This document shows, one piece after another, positions 9,068 through 21,250 of a stretch of DNA of 64,000 nt; within the stretch, counting starts at the first letter, position 1, and every line of letters starts with the position of its first letter. Made by a program: the position numbers and the translations under genes. Below the pieces are notes generated by a model. The model was not told the origin of the DNA. It did no database searches and was given only the letters and a program-made list of their open reading frames with translations. The DNA lies in NCBI GenBank assembly GCA_030407085.1, contig CM059584.1, forward strand, positions 88,114,501 to 88,178,500. Reading direction: 5' to 3'. This DNA comes from Trichopria drosophilae (Eukaryota; Arthropoda; Insecta; Hymenoptera; Diapriidae).

Positions 9068-12000
9068 ATGGTACGAGGGCTGGTCTGGAATGTAGCAGGT
9101 GTTAAGAGAAAGGATGAAGAATTTTGGGATTTCGTAAAACAGTATGATGTGATTGGGCTGGTAGAAACGTGGGTAGATGAGAAGGAGTGGGGGAATTTAA
9201 GAGGGAAGCTGCCGTTGGGTTGGAGGTGGAGTTGTCAACTGGCAACGAGAGAAAGAAAAAGAGGAAGAGCGCGAGGCGGAATTATTACGGGAGTAAGAGT
9301 AGAGATCGAGGAACAAGAGATAATGTACAAAGAAATCGAGGGATTACAGGAGAGGGCCGTGAAAATTGACGGGGAGAGATGGAGAGTGGTGATACTATAC
9401 AATAGAGAGGGGAGTAAAGAAATGCTGGTGAATTTGAGGGCGGTGATAAGAGAGGGGGAAGAGGATCATCTAATTATAGTGGGGGATTTTAACGCCAGAA
9501 TAGGGGAAGAAGGAGGGTGGGATGGAAATGAAGATGGAGGTAGTAGGGAAAGGGCAGAGAGGAGGTCAAAAGATAGAGTGATAAATACACAAGGCAGGAA
9601 CCTGATAGAGGTAATTGAGGAAAGAGGGTGGTTTGTGTTGAATGGGGAGAAAGAAGGAGATGAAGACGGAGAATGGACCTATGAAAAGGCAGGGGGGAGG
9701 TCAGTAATTGACTATGGGTTGGTGAATTGGAAGGCATGGGAAAAGGTAGAAAAAATGAGGGTGGGATGTTGAGTGGAGTCTGACCATCAGATTGGTCAGA
9801 AGAGGGGATAAAACGTTATCAGGAGAGGATAATGGAAGCGGAATGGAAACAAGAAGGAATAAAAGAAGGATGGGAAGAGTTAGAAAGGGTAATAAATGGG
9901 GCAGTTAGAAAAAAGAGAAGGGCGAACATGAAAGGGGTGGGGTGGTGTCCGTGGCGGGATAAAGAGTGTACAGAGAAAAAGAAAGAGTTGAATAGAGCGA
10001 GAAGAAGATACAGAAAGAGTAAGGGGGAAGAAGGAGGAAGAATATAAGAGGAAGGAGGAGGGGGAAATCGAAAAGATAAATACCGAAGCAGAGGAATGGA
10101 AATTTATAAATAAAGGGAGAAGGAAAGAGGAGGGGATAAGTGAAGAAATTAAAATGCAGGAATGGGTTAAGCATTTCAGAGGTGTGTTAGGGGGAGTTGT
10201 AGAGAGAGGAGAGGAGCAGGAAAGAAGAAAGGAGGTAGATAGGAAGGAAGGAATGGGAATATGTAGGGAGGAGGTTCGAAAGGAAATAAAGAGGTTAAAG
10301 AAGGGGAAAGCATCAGGGATAGATGAAATAAGAAACGAAGCACTGAAGGAAGGAGGTGAAAAGGTAGAGAAGAAGTTATGGGAGCTGACGAAAAAAGTGT
10401 GGGATGGGGAAGGATTCCCAGAAAAGTGGAGACTAGGTGTAGTTGTGCCATTCTGGAAAAAAGGTGATAAAAAAGTGTTAGGAAATTATAGAGGAGTAAC
10501 TATGACAAGTGCAGGTTATAAGATCTATGCAAATATCCTGAATAAAGAACTGGTGAAAGAACTTGATAAGAAAGGAGGGTGGAGTAGGTCGCAGGCAGGA
10601 TTCAGAAAAGGGAGAGGCACAGTGGAAAATATTAAGATATTGAAGCACATAGTAGGGAGAAGGATGAGGCAGAAGAAAAAGGTTTATTCACTTTTTATGG
10701 ATTTAAAGGCCGCCTTTGATAAAGTGGACAGGTCTGTACTATGGAAATGATGGAAAAGAGGGGAGTAAGTGAGGGGTTGATAGATAGAGTACAAGAAATA
10801 TATGAGGAGACGAGGTGTGTGGTGAAGGTAGGAGGAAAAATATCAGGAGTTTTGGGTGGAGAGGGGAGTAAGGCAAGGGTGCCCGCTAAGCCCGACCCTT
10901 TTTAACATCTACTTGGCGGATATAGAGGAGGAAATGAAAAAGAGAAGAGGAGGGGTTAAAATTGGAAATGACAAGGTGTGGTCAATTGAATATGCAGATG
11001 ATATTGTATTGCTAGCAGAAGAGGAGGAAGGGCTAAGAGATATGATAAGAGGGGTCAAGAAGTATTTGGAAAATAAAAAGCTGGAGCTGAGTGCAGAAAA
11101 ATCGAAGATAATGGTATTCAAGAACAAAGGGGGTAGAGAAAAGGAAAGATACTGGTGGTGGGGAGAGGAACGTTTGGAAGAAGTGAAAAAGTATAAGTAT
11201 CTGGGGTATGTAATGGAAAGAACTGGGGGTGAAAACAAGCATATTAGAGAGAGGGTCAGGAAAGCAAGGGTAGCGATGGGATGGATTTGGAGCTACGGAG
11301 AAAGGAAATTTAAGGGAGATGTGAAGTGGAGATTGAAGCTGTTTGATAGAATAGTAAAGGGGATCTTGTATTACGGGGTAGAAATATGGGGATACAGGGA
11401 ATGGAAGGAAGTTGAAAGTCTGCAAGAGAAATATCTGAGATGGATACTATGGGTGGATAGGACAACTCCAGGGTATATTGTAAGGGAAGGACTAAAAAGG
11501 AACAAACTAAGAGTAGAAACGGGGTGGAGAGCGGGAAGGTTTGAAGAAATACTAGAAAATGGAGGGGGAGGAGAGATAGGGATGATAAGTATAAGGGAGA
11601 AGAGAAAGGATGAAAAAGATAGTGCTTGGAAGGATTGGGCACGAGAAAGTCTCGAGAGAAGAGATTACATGTGGAGAGTAGGGATGAGTGAGACTGCCCT
11701 GACTGATGGTGGAGAAAATAAGTGGCTGGAAATGAGGGGAAGGGATATAGAAGTGGATGAGCAAGTGAGAGGGGAGAAAGTTAAGGGATCGCGATCGTGT
11801 AGAAAATACCAGAGAGTACTCGGCATAGCCCAGTATATACAAACGTGCAAGAGGAATGAAGAGAAGAGGTTGGTGACAATAGCGAGATGTAGATGTGGAA
11901 GTGAAGAGAAGGCGAATAAGTATTGGATGAAAGAAAATGAGAAAATGTGTAGGTTGTGCGGAAAAAAGAGTGAATATATAGAACATCTGATGTATGAATG

Positions 12001-12098
12001 TGAGTATATAAAGGAGAGAATTGGGAGAAGGATGGATGTACTGAACGAGGATGGTCGAGGTTTTAAGTGGATGGAAATGATAGAACGTATAAGAAAAC

Positions 12099-12133
<35 letters not shown>

Positions 12134-12145
12134 ATGTATGAATGA
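9068..12145 (+). pseudogene. LINE ORF2: AP endonuclease, reverse transcriptase, CCHC motif; several breaks
   Basis: The endonuclease (9068-~9800) has GLVWNVAG, VGLVETW-like and LIIVGDFNAR, with a stop just before SDHQ at 9770. The reverse transcriptase (10154-11250) has FPEKWRLGVVVPFWKKGD, YSLFMDLKAAFDKVD, GVRQGCPLSPTLFNIYLADI and SIEYADDIVLLA, so the catalytic YADD is intact. The C-terminal CRLCGKKSEYIEHLMYEC is a CCHC motif typical of such LINEs. The frame shifts near 9800, 10030, 10745 and 10850. Downstream of the stop the 3' UTR follows an AG-repeat (~12101-12133). It would nick target DNA and reverse-transcribe the LINE RNA, but this copy is inactive. Confidence 0.85.
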
Positions 12146-12308
12146 ATAAATGTGTATGTGGGGGTAGATGTGGAAGTGACGGTGAGAGCAAGCGCACATA
12201 AAGGTGTGGTTTCGGGCGTGCGTGCGTGTGTATGTGTGTATGTAAAACAAAGAAATGTGGTATTATGAGAAGAGGCTGGAAGTTATGTAAACACAAGTTT
12301 GTGAAGCA

Positions 12309-13991
12309 TTAATAAATATATATATTGGTTGTTGGTCCATTGCTTGCAAAATGAATACTCTTCACCATTCTTAATTTTGGCAGAAAACAATCAAGGATTT
12401 TCGTTATGTGTGCAGTAATTGCTGAAGGATCGTGTCTTAAAGATTGGGGTAACGTTGCAAAACCTTGAGATTCATCACTAGTATATAACATACCTGTATG
12501 AATAGTATATTAAGCTCTGCCAGCACCGAAATGGACTGATTATACTTTTGTACTATACTTACTCGTGTAATTTTCAATAAAATCGATTAGTAAAATTATT
12601 TCTTTTTTGATAAATTTGTTTTTAATGTTTTCATAAAAATTTGTTAATGTGCAATTCGTAATTCGTGAGCCATAAACTTTTCCAAATTTCGTTTAAACAA
12701 TTGTATAACCTCTTTGACACAGCATGTGATTTTCTTTTTTTTTTGTTATTTTTATAGTAATTGGTTTCTTTGTTTTATACTTGATTCTATTTTCATATGT
12801 TGTTATCCATTTCATGTAAGTAATTTCTTCATCAAGTTTTTTGTTCTCACAATTAATTGATACTTCTTTTCCTCTGCATTTATCGCAGGTTCCGGAAAGA
12901 CATTCTTCGTGCCTTATTTCGTCACACACGACGCTAGATATTATTGTTTCCGACGTAATTTCTTGAATCACTTTAATTCTATGAAGTGCATCAATTAATA
13001 ATTAAAGGTTTTCATGAATGAAACAAGCGCATGTGTATCTTCCTGTTATTTTTGGTTCAACACAATAAGACCGGCGTAGCTTTGCAAAGTATGAATAGCT
13101 TACATTGAAGAAATTTTCGAAACAAAATTTCGTATGTAAATCAGTCATTTTGGCATTCATATAACGCATTGTTACATGCTGACCTTTCATTTTTTTTAAG
13201 CTTTTTTAAAAAAACAGTTTTACTTTATCTTCGACAAATTTCTTATTTGCTTTTGGACTTCTGATATATTTAAAAGCTTCGTTGTTTTGTGGTATTCTGT
13301 GAGTAACAATTGGAGCAATGCGACTTTTAATGTATTCTAATTTTCGATATTTTTTCACCACTTCTCCACAAATTACTCTTCCTAAAATTTGTTTCATTTT
13401 ACAGCTATTTTTATCCATATATGAAGCTTTAAGTTGTTGCAAGAGGACTCCATAGGCTAGCAATTTTTCTGTTATGTCTTCTGGTACGTGTCGTCGGTTA
13501 AGGAATTTTTTAATTTCGCAATTCGCGTTTTCTGTTTACGTATTTTTCTCTAAGCGTTTGAATTGTCCTGTAACTTTTTATCTTATTTTTTTCGGCACAT
13601 TTATTATCAATTTTGGCTTGTTTGGAAGTTGTAAAATTATCTGGTCCTATAGCTTTTAGTATCTCCATTACTTTTTTCTGTTTCAATCGAGAATTTCTTT
13701 TCCACTAGTTTTGTTTTTTTCTTCTGATTTTTTTTCTCTGTTTGTTAGTTGATCTACTGTCTTTAATTTTCCAGCCTTTTCCCGCTTTTTATTTCTTTCC
13801 CTTTCTTTTTAACAATAAGCCTCATGAAGTTCTGGATCTTATCTGATTTTTCGTCTTCTTCCTTGCTCTGCTTCTCGTTTCTTCCATAGACGTTCCTTCT
13901 GATGAAACATAATCTCGCATTTCTTGCTCATATCTAACATATGTTGCTCAACACTTCGAACCAATTTGTCAGTAGTTTGCCTTGTTTTCAT
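12309..13991 (-). pseudogene. Sola-like transposase (N-terminus and DDE core), split by mariner and LINE
   Basis: Reading from an ATG at 13991, a basic N-terminus (RERERNKKREKAGKLKTVDQ-like) leads into the frame 13463-12309. This stays in one frame but has stops near 13206, 13002, 12693 and ~12500. Shared features with the better copy at 38292-40013 are the Cys-rich GRYTCACF, the ECLSGTCDKC motif, LLIDFIENY (first catalytic Asp) and SLRHDPSAITAHI. The motif equivalent to VTDGAAQQYKN reads FASNGPTTN, so the expected Asp is Asn. The gene continues past the insertions at 4570. The superfamily is by inference. Confidence 0.6.
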
Positions 13992-14581
13992 TGTGCCTAG
14001 TAAAACGTTAAGAATTTACATTTGAAGAAAAATGAAAGAAAAAAACAAAATGTTCATAACCTTACAAAATAAATACACGTACTGTCCCAAATAACTTAAT
14101 TATTTTTAAATTGTAAATTAAGCAAATCTGAAAATGCGGGGATAGAATAATTTAATAAATCGTAAAAAAAGTTAGTATATGACGTATTCTAACATTTACA
14201 ATAATGTATTCCAAACCTAAAAAAGATAACCTCTTAAAATAACCCCCTAACATAACGGAAGGAATTATCAATTTACTAAACGCTAGTTACAGAAAATATA
14301 TTATAAAAATTGTATATTTACTTACACGGTATCTCGACGATGACATTTGATTATTTCAATATGTAAAATATCAGTACTAATAAATTAAACGATTACTTGA
14401 CAAGGTACTGACATTTCATGTTTGGATCGATATTGTGGAATGCAAGTTATAGCTAATAACTTTTCCGCATAGATTTAGCATTATGTTAACAACTAATATG
14501 TAAATTTACTTCATATCAATTTTTTAAATAATTTATACTTGAAAAAAGTATACCACGTTCATGACCCATATTTTATTACTT
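13992..14581. other. AT-rich non-coding DNA
   Basis: No gene or recognisable repeat apart from A/T runs. It may hold the 5' end and terminal repeat of the Sola-like element whose gene starts at 13991, but I cannot identify that end. Confidence 0.3.
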
Positions 14582-14583
14582 TA

Positions 14584-16411
14584 CCCTGGCAAAAATTTTC
14601 TCCGTGCTTTTTTCCGCATTTTCTCTGTAAACTCAGTTTGCAGAAAAATGGCGGGAAACATGCGGAGAAAATTGTTTCTTTTCTCCGCATTTTGTTTATG
14701 TTCCAAATGATGGACAAATTACAAGGAAATCGCGGTATACTATGTGGCAAAATTTTGTCCGGAATTTTTTTTGAAATTTCTTCTCATTTTCTCCGCATAC
14801 TTGCAATTGCCGAAAAAGTACGAAAAAATGCGGAGATTTGTGGCGAAAAATCGAAATATTCAGGAGATATTCTACAAATTTTTTTGTTTACAATTTCTCC
14901 GCACTTTAACCGTAACCACGAATTACGGAAAAAGTATGGTGAAAGCACGGAGATGCTTTGAAGAAGAAAATCAGCGAAATTGAGAGATGTTCTTAAAATT
15001 GTCACATTCGCACTTTGGTCACATTTTCACAGTTAAACCAAGTTGTGGCGAAAGTACGGAGGATCTGAGGAGCCACTGTTGGAGAAATGACGGAGAAATG
15101 TAAGAGGCACGAGGAAAAATTAAAGATAAATATTTTGAGAAATAACTGGTAAAGTCAGGAAATAGTCAGTTATGTAATCGCCCTACGCGGAGAGGGAGGT
15201 GAACTGCGAACGTTGGCAAACATGTGTAATTCGAGAGCGAGAATTTCGGAAACGAGGTTCGCGAGGCGGAGGCGGTTCGCATTGTCTTCTGGGCAGTCGC
15301 ATTGGAATCGGTGGCGAGGCTATTCGCCTTGATCGACATTTTCGAAAACCTATTTCGAAGTTTCGCGTAAAACGTGCGGATTGAAAAAAACTCATCTCGA
15401 GTCTATTTTTTCCTGTTCCAATTACCGAGTTAATTACCTTGACGAGATCGCGCACGGGCGAAACAGCAATAGTCTTTTTAGTTAAATAGCGACTGGCACA
15501 AAAACGTGGTCGAGCCATGTGACCATTGTTCAACTCAATTCATTACGACGAAGACGGATTCTAATCGGAGAAGACTAGGAGCATCGTCCGAGATCCCAAG
15601 ATTGTTTCGACTAGAAATTTTAAAGGACGATTCAATAAACTCATTCTAATTAATATTAAAATGGATTTATTGCGTCACGTGTCTTTCTTGCCCCTTCAAA
15701 TCGAAACTTAAATTTCGCGCTTACGACGCCCCTTACAGTTATAATACCCTGAGCGCTTGAAAATTATCGAGTATTTCCCGATAGTTTCGTTGCTCAGAAA
15801 CATGTGCGTGCAGTTTGGCAGCATCAAAATCTCGAGCGCTTGCGCGAGGGATAAAATATAGAGAAAGAACGTTATCAAGAAGTAGAGAAACGGAAAAGAA
15901 AAATTTATCTTTGCAATGAAAATTTCGTATGCAAATCATCCTGAAATTTTACCACGTTGCTCACTAATATCTCCATAATTTCTCCACATTATCAAATTGC
16001 ATGGAACAATTTAAGAGCATGAAAAATCGTGGAAATTCTCAGCGAAATTTCTTCCCTGAAACAACACGAATTTCTTGACGATATCTCCATAACTACATAA
16101 TGTTATTACGGTAAAAATGCGGAGAAATTGCGGCAATTATACAAAATATTATTTATAATTGTCTCCTGAATTTCTTCGAAATTTTTCCTCAAGATCTCGG
16201 TCATTTCTCATACCAATTTACGGAAACCTTTCTGAAGTTTGACAATAGTTTTTGCGGAACGTGTTCCAACTTACGTATAAATAACGCAGAAAATCTTTGC
16301 AGTTTCTCTAGAATTTCACCGTAATATCGAATAGCGGAGAAAATGAGGAGAAAATATGAAGAAAATACGGAGAAACTGCGGGAAAAAATATGGAGAAAAT
16401 TTTCGCCAGGG
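14584..16411. mobile_element. non-autonomous DNA transposon with CCCTGGCAAAAATTTTCTCC ends
   Basis: Inverted ends CCCTGGCAAAAATTTTCTCC (14584) and GGAGAAAATTTTCGCCAGGG (16411) are flanked by TA. The arms are full of short TGCGGAGAAA/TTTCTCCGCA repeats in both orientations, a pattern of subterminal transposase-binding sites. The centre (~15180-15720) is GC-richer and lacks these repeats, as if foreign DNA had been captured. No transposase is encoded. Superfamily unknown. Confidence 0.75.
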
Positions 16412-16836
16412 TACTGTTCAATTAATAATTTACAGAAATTAAAGAAGCATGTTTTTATCAATGAAAATACTTATCCATACGTATTCTTCAACATCACATA
16501 GAGCAGAATTTACAAAATATGTTTTAGCTTAGCCTAGAACAGTGCAAAAGTATCGCAATGAAAATTTCACCGAAACTGGGGGACAAAGATCGAGTGTGAT
16601 AACTATTGTAAAATTACTTTTTTCCTTTGAAGTTACTTGTAGGTATTAGTATGTACTATAAGTATACGTGCCGAGTAGTACATTATTTCATAAATTATGC
16701 GTAACAGAAAGGCGGAAGCATGAATAACCCAGATGGGGACATGGCACGGTACTGACATTTGGACCATTTCACCTGCCCTGGGGTTAACATTATTTACTAC
16801 ACGCAAATAAATTTTAAGTCAATGCGACAGCATTTT
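16412..16836. other. AT-rich spacer
   Basis: No ORF, repeat or RNA gene recognised between the MITE and the foldback element. Confidence 0.4.
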
Positions 16837-17449
16837 GGGAAGTAGTAGTTACGGCACAGATTCTGACGAATTTGAAATGACGATTACAATTCGAATTCGT
16901 TAAAAAGAAAATTTTTATAAAAAGATCCAATTTGAGTGTACCTTTGAGAATATTTATTCATAATTTCTAGACGATATAGTTATTAATAATTATTTGTAAT
17001 GATCTATAAACGTTGTTGAAACGGAAAAACTTGGTACTTTTTTCATTCTAAACGCTGGAATTTTGTATTGCATGTTAATTATGAATATTTTAGAATTTTT
17101 GTAATATATGAGGCATATTCCATCGTTGCTCGTGGCTAAGCTATTAACTTTAGTCTAGGGCCCTCGCTGACTTTTTTGTAAGAAATTTTGTGCTCTACAA
17201 AAAAGTTTCTGTGCATTTTTAGGATATCTTGCACTGTTTTCGATACGGAAGGTTTTGAATGAAAAAAGTACCAAGTTATAGATCATTAAAATTAAATATT
17301 AATAACTAAATAGTCGGAAAATTATGAATAACTATTCAAAAAGGTGTAATAAAAGTGTATCTACTTATAAAAATGTTCTTTTTAACGATTTCGAATGTTA
17401 ACCGCCATTGAAAATTCGTCAGAAATCGTGAGGTAGCTGTTACTTCCCT
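16837..17449. mobile_element. foldback element with ~200-bp inverted arms
   Basis: The left arm (16837-17050) and right arm (17256-17449) are diverged inverted copies. They share GGGAAGTA, TTCTGACGAATTT, CGTTAAAAAGAA, ATTCATAATTT and ACTTGGTACTTTTTTCATTC. The ~200-bp centre is unique and AT-rich and encodes nothing. Arm divergence suggests an old insertion. Confidence 0.65.
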
Positions 17450-18184
17450 GAGCAGTGGCATTTACTGAAAATTTCTTTGCGAGTACTTACTAACATTATT
17501 AATCATATATAACATACTGAATTGTTAAAACATCTTTTTTAAGAACCGTATTTGTTGATAAAGATTTTTTCACCAATATACAGCTAAAATCATGAGGGGG
17601 CGTGAAAACTGACAGTTTACAGAAAATCACCCATACATCGTTTCAATTTAACAATAATTTGAAACCTAATACATAGGAAGTAATTATAATAAAATGGACA
17701 TTATACTGAATCGAAAAATAAATATTTTCAATGCTTTTTTTAATTTTCTTTTATTATATTTTAACGACCGATCTTCCCCTTTTAACTGGAAGTTTTATCT
17801 TTTACTTAGAGAAGATAGTAGTGCTTGCGAAAGCTGCAGGTCATCTTTAGAGATGGTGCCATACTTGTCATTGGTCAAGAAAATGTAGGAACTGCATTGA
17901 AATTAATTGTTTATTCTTCCGAAAAAACCGCTATAAAATCGATTTAAACAAAGTTCTCAGTTTTACAGAAACTGATTAAAAAAATTCACAAAATGGTACC
18001 TTATTAAACAAAACTGAATGCTTTATACGATTTTAAATAAAATTACTATTTCAAGGTTTTACGCTCATTTCATCAGAAGCAAAATTCAATTTCCCTATGA
18101 TGATCATTTCTATGCCGGAACCTTTTTGTCTACGTCAATAAGTAGGCGATTTAAACCGGACAATGTAGGGAAATCGAATTTCCA
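17450..18184. other. AT-rich DNA without recognisable genes
   Basis: The 64-codon ORF at 17694-17888 has no recognisable domain and looks like chance in AT-rich sequence. Confidence 0.35.
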
Positions 18185-18413
18185 ATTTGGTTGAATTTTA
18201 AACGGTGTTGTGGACCTCGAACCTGATCAATTTAACTTGGAACAATTATAGATTACTTTAAATCACCACGGGTTTAAATTTTCCCTTGGTGTTTTCTACA
18301 GGCCTGATAGAGTATCGATAAAATGTTTAGATAATATTTATTCCACCTTAACGCATTTAAAAACATTTAATGCTCAAGTAATTATCTTAGGCGATCTAAA
18401 CATTGACGCTGAG
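18185..18413 (+). pseudogene. LINE endonuclease domain fragment
   Basis: One frame from ~18290 reads GVFYRPDRVS and ends VIILGDLNIDAE, the YRP...GDFN signature of AP-type LINE endonucleases. It is cut on both sides, and a dispersed repeat begins just after 18413. It may belong to the same family as the truncated LINE at 44838-47245, which lacks this domain, but I could not compare them directly. Confidence 0.65.
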
Positions 18414-18439
18414 TGATCTGAGTGACGCTGCTAAGAAAA

Positions 18440-18890
18440 TTTCTATTTTAACACTGCCGAGGAAAGGGGGGGGGGCGGGGGGTAGTTCCAGCATAGTTAG
18501 GTCCAAGTATTTTCGATACATATATTATAACTTATTCCTTAACATATTCCTTAAAGGTCTAAAAAGTGAAAATGAGCATTTTCAAAACTTCGACCCTGAA
18601 ATCTTTTTCCTATGGATGTGTTTGTGACTCGATTAATGCACACATGAAAATGGATTTTAACATTTTTAAAATAATGTAATAAAATTTGTATTTTTATAAA
18701 ATAAATGCAAAAAACTACGTAATTGGGGCTAATGTTTTTTAGTAATGAATTAAGTTATGCCAAGACACGTATTTAATAAAAAATTGATGTATATATGCAT
18801 ATCCGTACGTGAGTTATCGCGATACAAAAAAAAACAGGGCGTACGGACGTACTTACGTACGTACAAGATCGCGAACTCAAATTCGATTGG
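18440..18890 (+). repeat. dispersed repeat family, copy A
   Basis: It contains TTTTAACACTGCC, GAAAATGAGCATTTTCAAAA followed by CTTCGACCCTGA, and a second part with AAATGCAAAAAACTACG, TTATGCCAAGACACG and the ACGGACGTAC run near 18845-18862. The same blocks in the same order occur at 43095-44395 and 57795-58715. It is non-coding. Confidence 0.65.
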
Positions 18891-18989
18891 AACCTAGATT
18901 AAAGCATTGGTCTACTCGGGACCGTCCCGCAGCTCCCTAGACCAATCGCATATCTCCCTTGTTTCGTCATCACTCTGTTAGGTCGATGG

Positions 18990-19420
18990 GGGAGTGATGG
19001 TAGCCGATCGCAATATTCTACCGTTGGCAGGCATAGTCCCTGCTACCTTCCGGAGACTTGTGGACCAACTTATATGATGGGAACCCCACGTATTCGCGTA
19101 CCTAGACGATGTGCTAATAGCCACTTCCACTATTATTAGAATTAGGCCTTTTCCATTATTTAGAGTTAGTTTTTCGAACCCTTACCCAAGCCGAATTGGA
19201 TATAAATGGAGACAAAAATGCATTTTTCTGCCCCGAGGTAAAGTACCTGGGTTATGTAATAGGCCGAGGTAGGTTAAGAACAGATCCTTATAAAATAAAA
19301 CTCATATTGGTCGCATGGTATGCTCGATTTTCCCCTACCTTTCTCGTGATAGAGTCCCCCTTACCCAGCTTCTAACTAAAGATGCAAAATGGACAAGGGG
19401 TCCTGAACAACGCACACGCA
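18990..19420 (+). pseudogene. Ty3/gypsy reverse transcriptase fragment
   Basis: In shifting frames one can read ATFRRLVDQL, FAYLDDVLIAT (the catalytic YLDD box), LTQAELDINGDKNAFFCPEV, KYLGYVIGRG and LTKDAKWTRGPEQ. This order matches the second half of a gypsy reverse transcriptase running into its connection domain. It has several indels and no flanking LTR. Confidence 0.7.
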
Positions 19421-19654
19421 CGCAAACACGCATGCAATAATGACATTACTTTTGCTTGTTTCTTGAGAGGCGCAGGTCGAAATTAATTTGGATTCAATAA
19501 TTCAACAATTACGATTCAGAATGAAATTCATGCAATGAAACTTTTATGTAAAAGTAGTACATAATAATATTTCTGAGTAAACTCCGCATTGACTAGGTAA
19601 CTACCACATTATGTATTTATATAAATAAGAAGTTTTGACTGCATAAGCTTTAAA

Positions 19655-19785
19655 TTGTTTTTCAAACACTGTGCGGAAGGTTCTCGCTTACCGCACGGAA
19701 ATACGTACGGAAAATGATCCAGTACCATTGAATTACGTAAAACTGTGCGGAAAACTCTACGGATATGGTACCGCACATGTATTAT
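19655..19785. repeat. cluster of TGCGGA/CCGCAC short repeats
   Basis: Five or more copies of TGCGGAA or CCGCAC occur in ~120 bp. They resemble the subterminal repeats of the MITE at 14584-16411. Possibly an end of a related transposon. Confidence 0.3.
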
Positions 19786-19959
19786 AATGTACTATTTCGA
19801 GTATCTTCTTCATACCGCTATTGTTGTAAAAATAATTTCATACAATTATTCATTGTTACATTGTAAGTGTATGATTGGTTTTCTATCGGTTGTATTGAAA
19901 ATCGTTTGACTGATACATAGCGAATTCATGTTCTTATAATGCGAGGATGCGGTGATTAA

Positions 19960-20510
19960 ATGAGACCCTACGATGAAGTTGCCACGCTGTTTACTAACAG
20001 ATTTCCAACTCGTGATCCAATTTCAAAATCTACTGTCCATCGTATTGTTTTACGATTTCAGAAAACTGGTTCAGTTATTGAAGAAGGAAGATCGGGTAGA
20101 CCGAAAACAGTTACAAACAATGGCGTGTCTATGCAGGTTCTCCGAAATACTATTGAAAACCCGCACAATCCTCTTTGCAGAATAGCTCAGGAATATGGTA
20201 TCGATCGAAAATCGGTTACAAAAATTTTGAAATTAAACGGTTACACCCGTTTAAAATACAACTAAGAAGAGTAGAGTTTTGCGATGAAATGATGAGGAGA
20301 TGTGACGATAACAATCAGTTCTTCCGTTAGATCGTCAAAACATGCGATGTTGGGCGCGTGTTAATCCTCATTGGATGAGAGATTCATACTCAACACCCAC
20401 AAAAACTAAATGTTTGGGCAAGAATTATTGGACAAAATATTGTTGAGACGTATTTTATCGCAGGGAACATAAATGCTGAGAATTACATGCATCTTACGAA
20501 TGTGCGTGGT
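19960..20510 (+). pseudogene. Tc1/mariner-type transposase fragment
   Basis: Codons 19960-20265 give an N-terminal helix-turn-helix region (STVHRIVLRFQKTGSV, EEGRSGRPKTVT, RIAQEYGIDRKSV). Further on, out of frame, are VNPHWMRDSY and QKLNVWARIIGQNIVE, the conserved stretch between the first two catalytic Asp residues of mariner proteins. The catalytic Asp boxes themselves are not readable. Inactive remnant without visible terminal repeats. Confidence 0.7.
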
Positions 20511-21236
20511 CCCACGTACACGGAAAAAAAAAATTGCTATGCCAGCCCGAAACTCCAGCCGCTATATTAAACCGCTGGGCAGTCATTTAGGCGAATCGCG
20601 AGTCAAGTCAGATCAGCTGGCGAGGCTGGCTATTTTGGCTTCCCACCAGTCAGTAGCGTCCTCGGTAGATAAAGAACGTAAAAATGATGCACCCATTTAG
20701 CAGTAATAGCCCAAAATTGTCGTACAACATAATTCACGTTATATGAATTTGTTTATTATCATATATATGCTAATAATGATAATAAACAAACATAACCAAT
20801 TCAAGTAAGTAATCATACCAGACCCGCATTTTTCTTTTCAGTAAATTCGCTTGAAATTCGTTAAAACTTGGTTTTTGGGGTCGCTGATTACGATTCTGAT
20901 GTTAGTATTATGAAGTGATATGGTTAAGAGTAGTACGTATAGGCAAAAATATTAATCATAATATTAATAATTAATGAAATTTGTTTAGGTGAAGCTAAAT
21001 ACCGACGCTCTATTTTAATAAAAATTCGCTGTTACCGACACCGTATTTTCATTAAAAAAACATATGTTTCAGGGACAATTTACAGTGAATTACTATTTTA
21101 GGTCAATTTACAGTGATAAACTACATTATTTACGTGAACAGCAAACGATTAAGACTATAATGAAAGAGAATTTACAACAACACATTTTGCAAGTAACAAC
21201 ACAAACTGTATTCGTACAACAAAAATTTATTATCAT
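20511..21236. other. intergenic DNA with no supported gene
   Basis: A somewhat GC-richer patch at 20530-20680 gives a 75-codon ORF without recognisable features. The rest is AT-rich. Confidence 0.35.
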
Positions 21237-21250
21237 TAATTAATATTAAT

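Larger units (their letters stand above)
7572..12320 (+). mobile_element. full-length but decayed APE-type LINE (non-LTR retrotransposon)
   Basis: Bounded by 15-bp target duplications (7557-7571 and 12321-12335), it starts with a GC-richer 5' UTR. It encodes ORF1 (coiled coil plus RRM-like) and ORF2 (AP endonuclease, reverse transcriptase, C-terminal Cys/His motif) and ends in AATAAATATA. The coding strand is extremely purine rich, so the other strand shows long meaningless Ser/Leu/Phe/Pro-rich ORFs. The clade is uncertain (I/Jockey/R1-like superclade). Confidence 0.85.

Noticed and set aside
10909..12296. Minus-strand ORFs up to 232 codons opposite LINE ORF2
   Set aside because: Antisense shadows of reverse transcriptase and the 3' UTR; same composition artefact.
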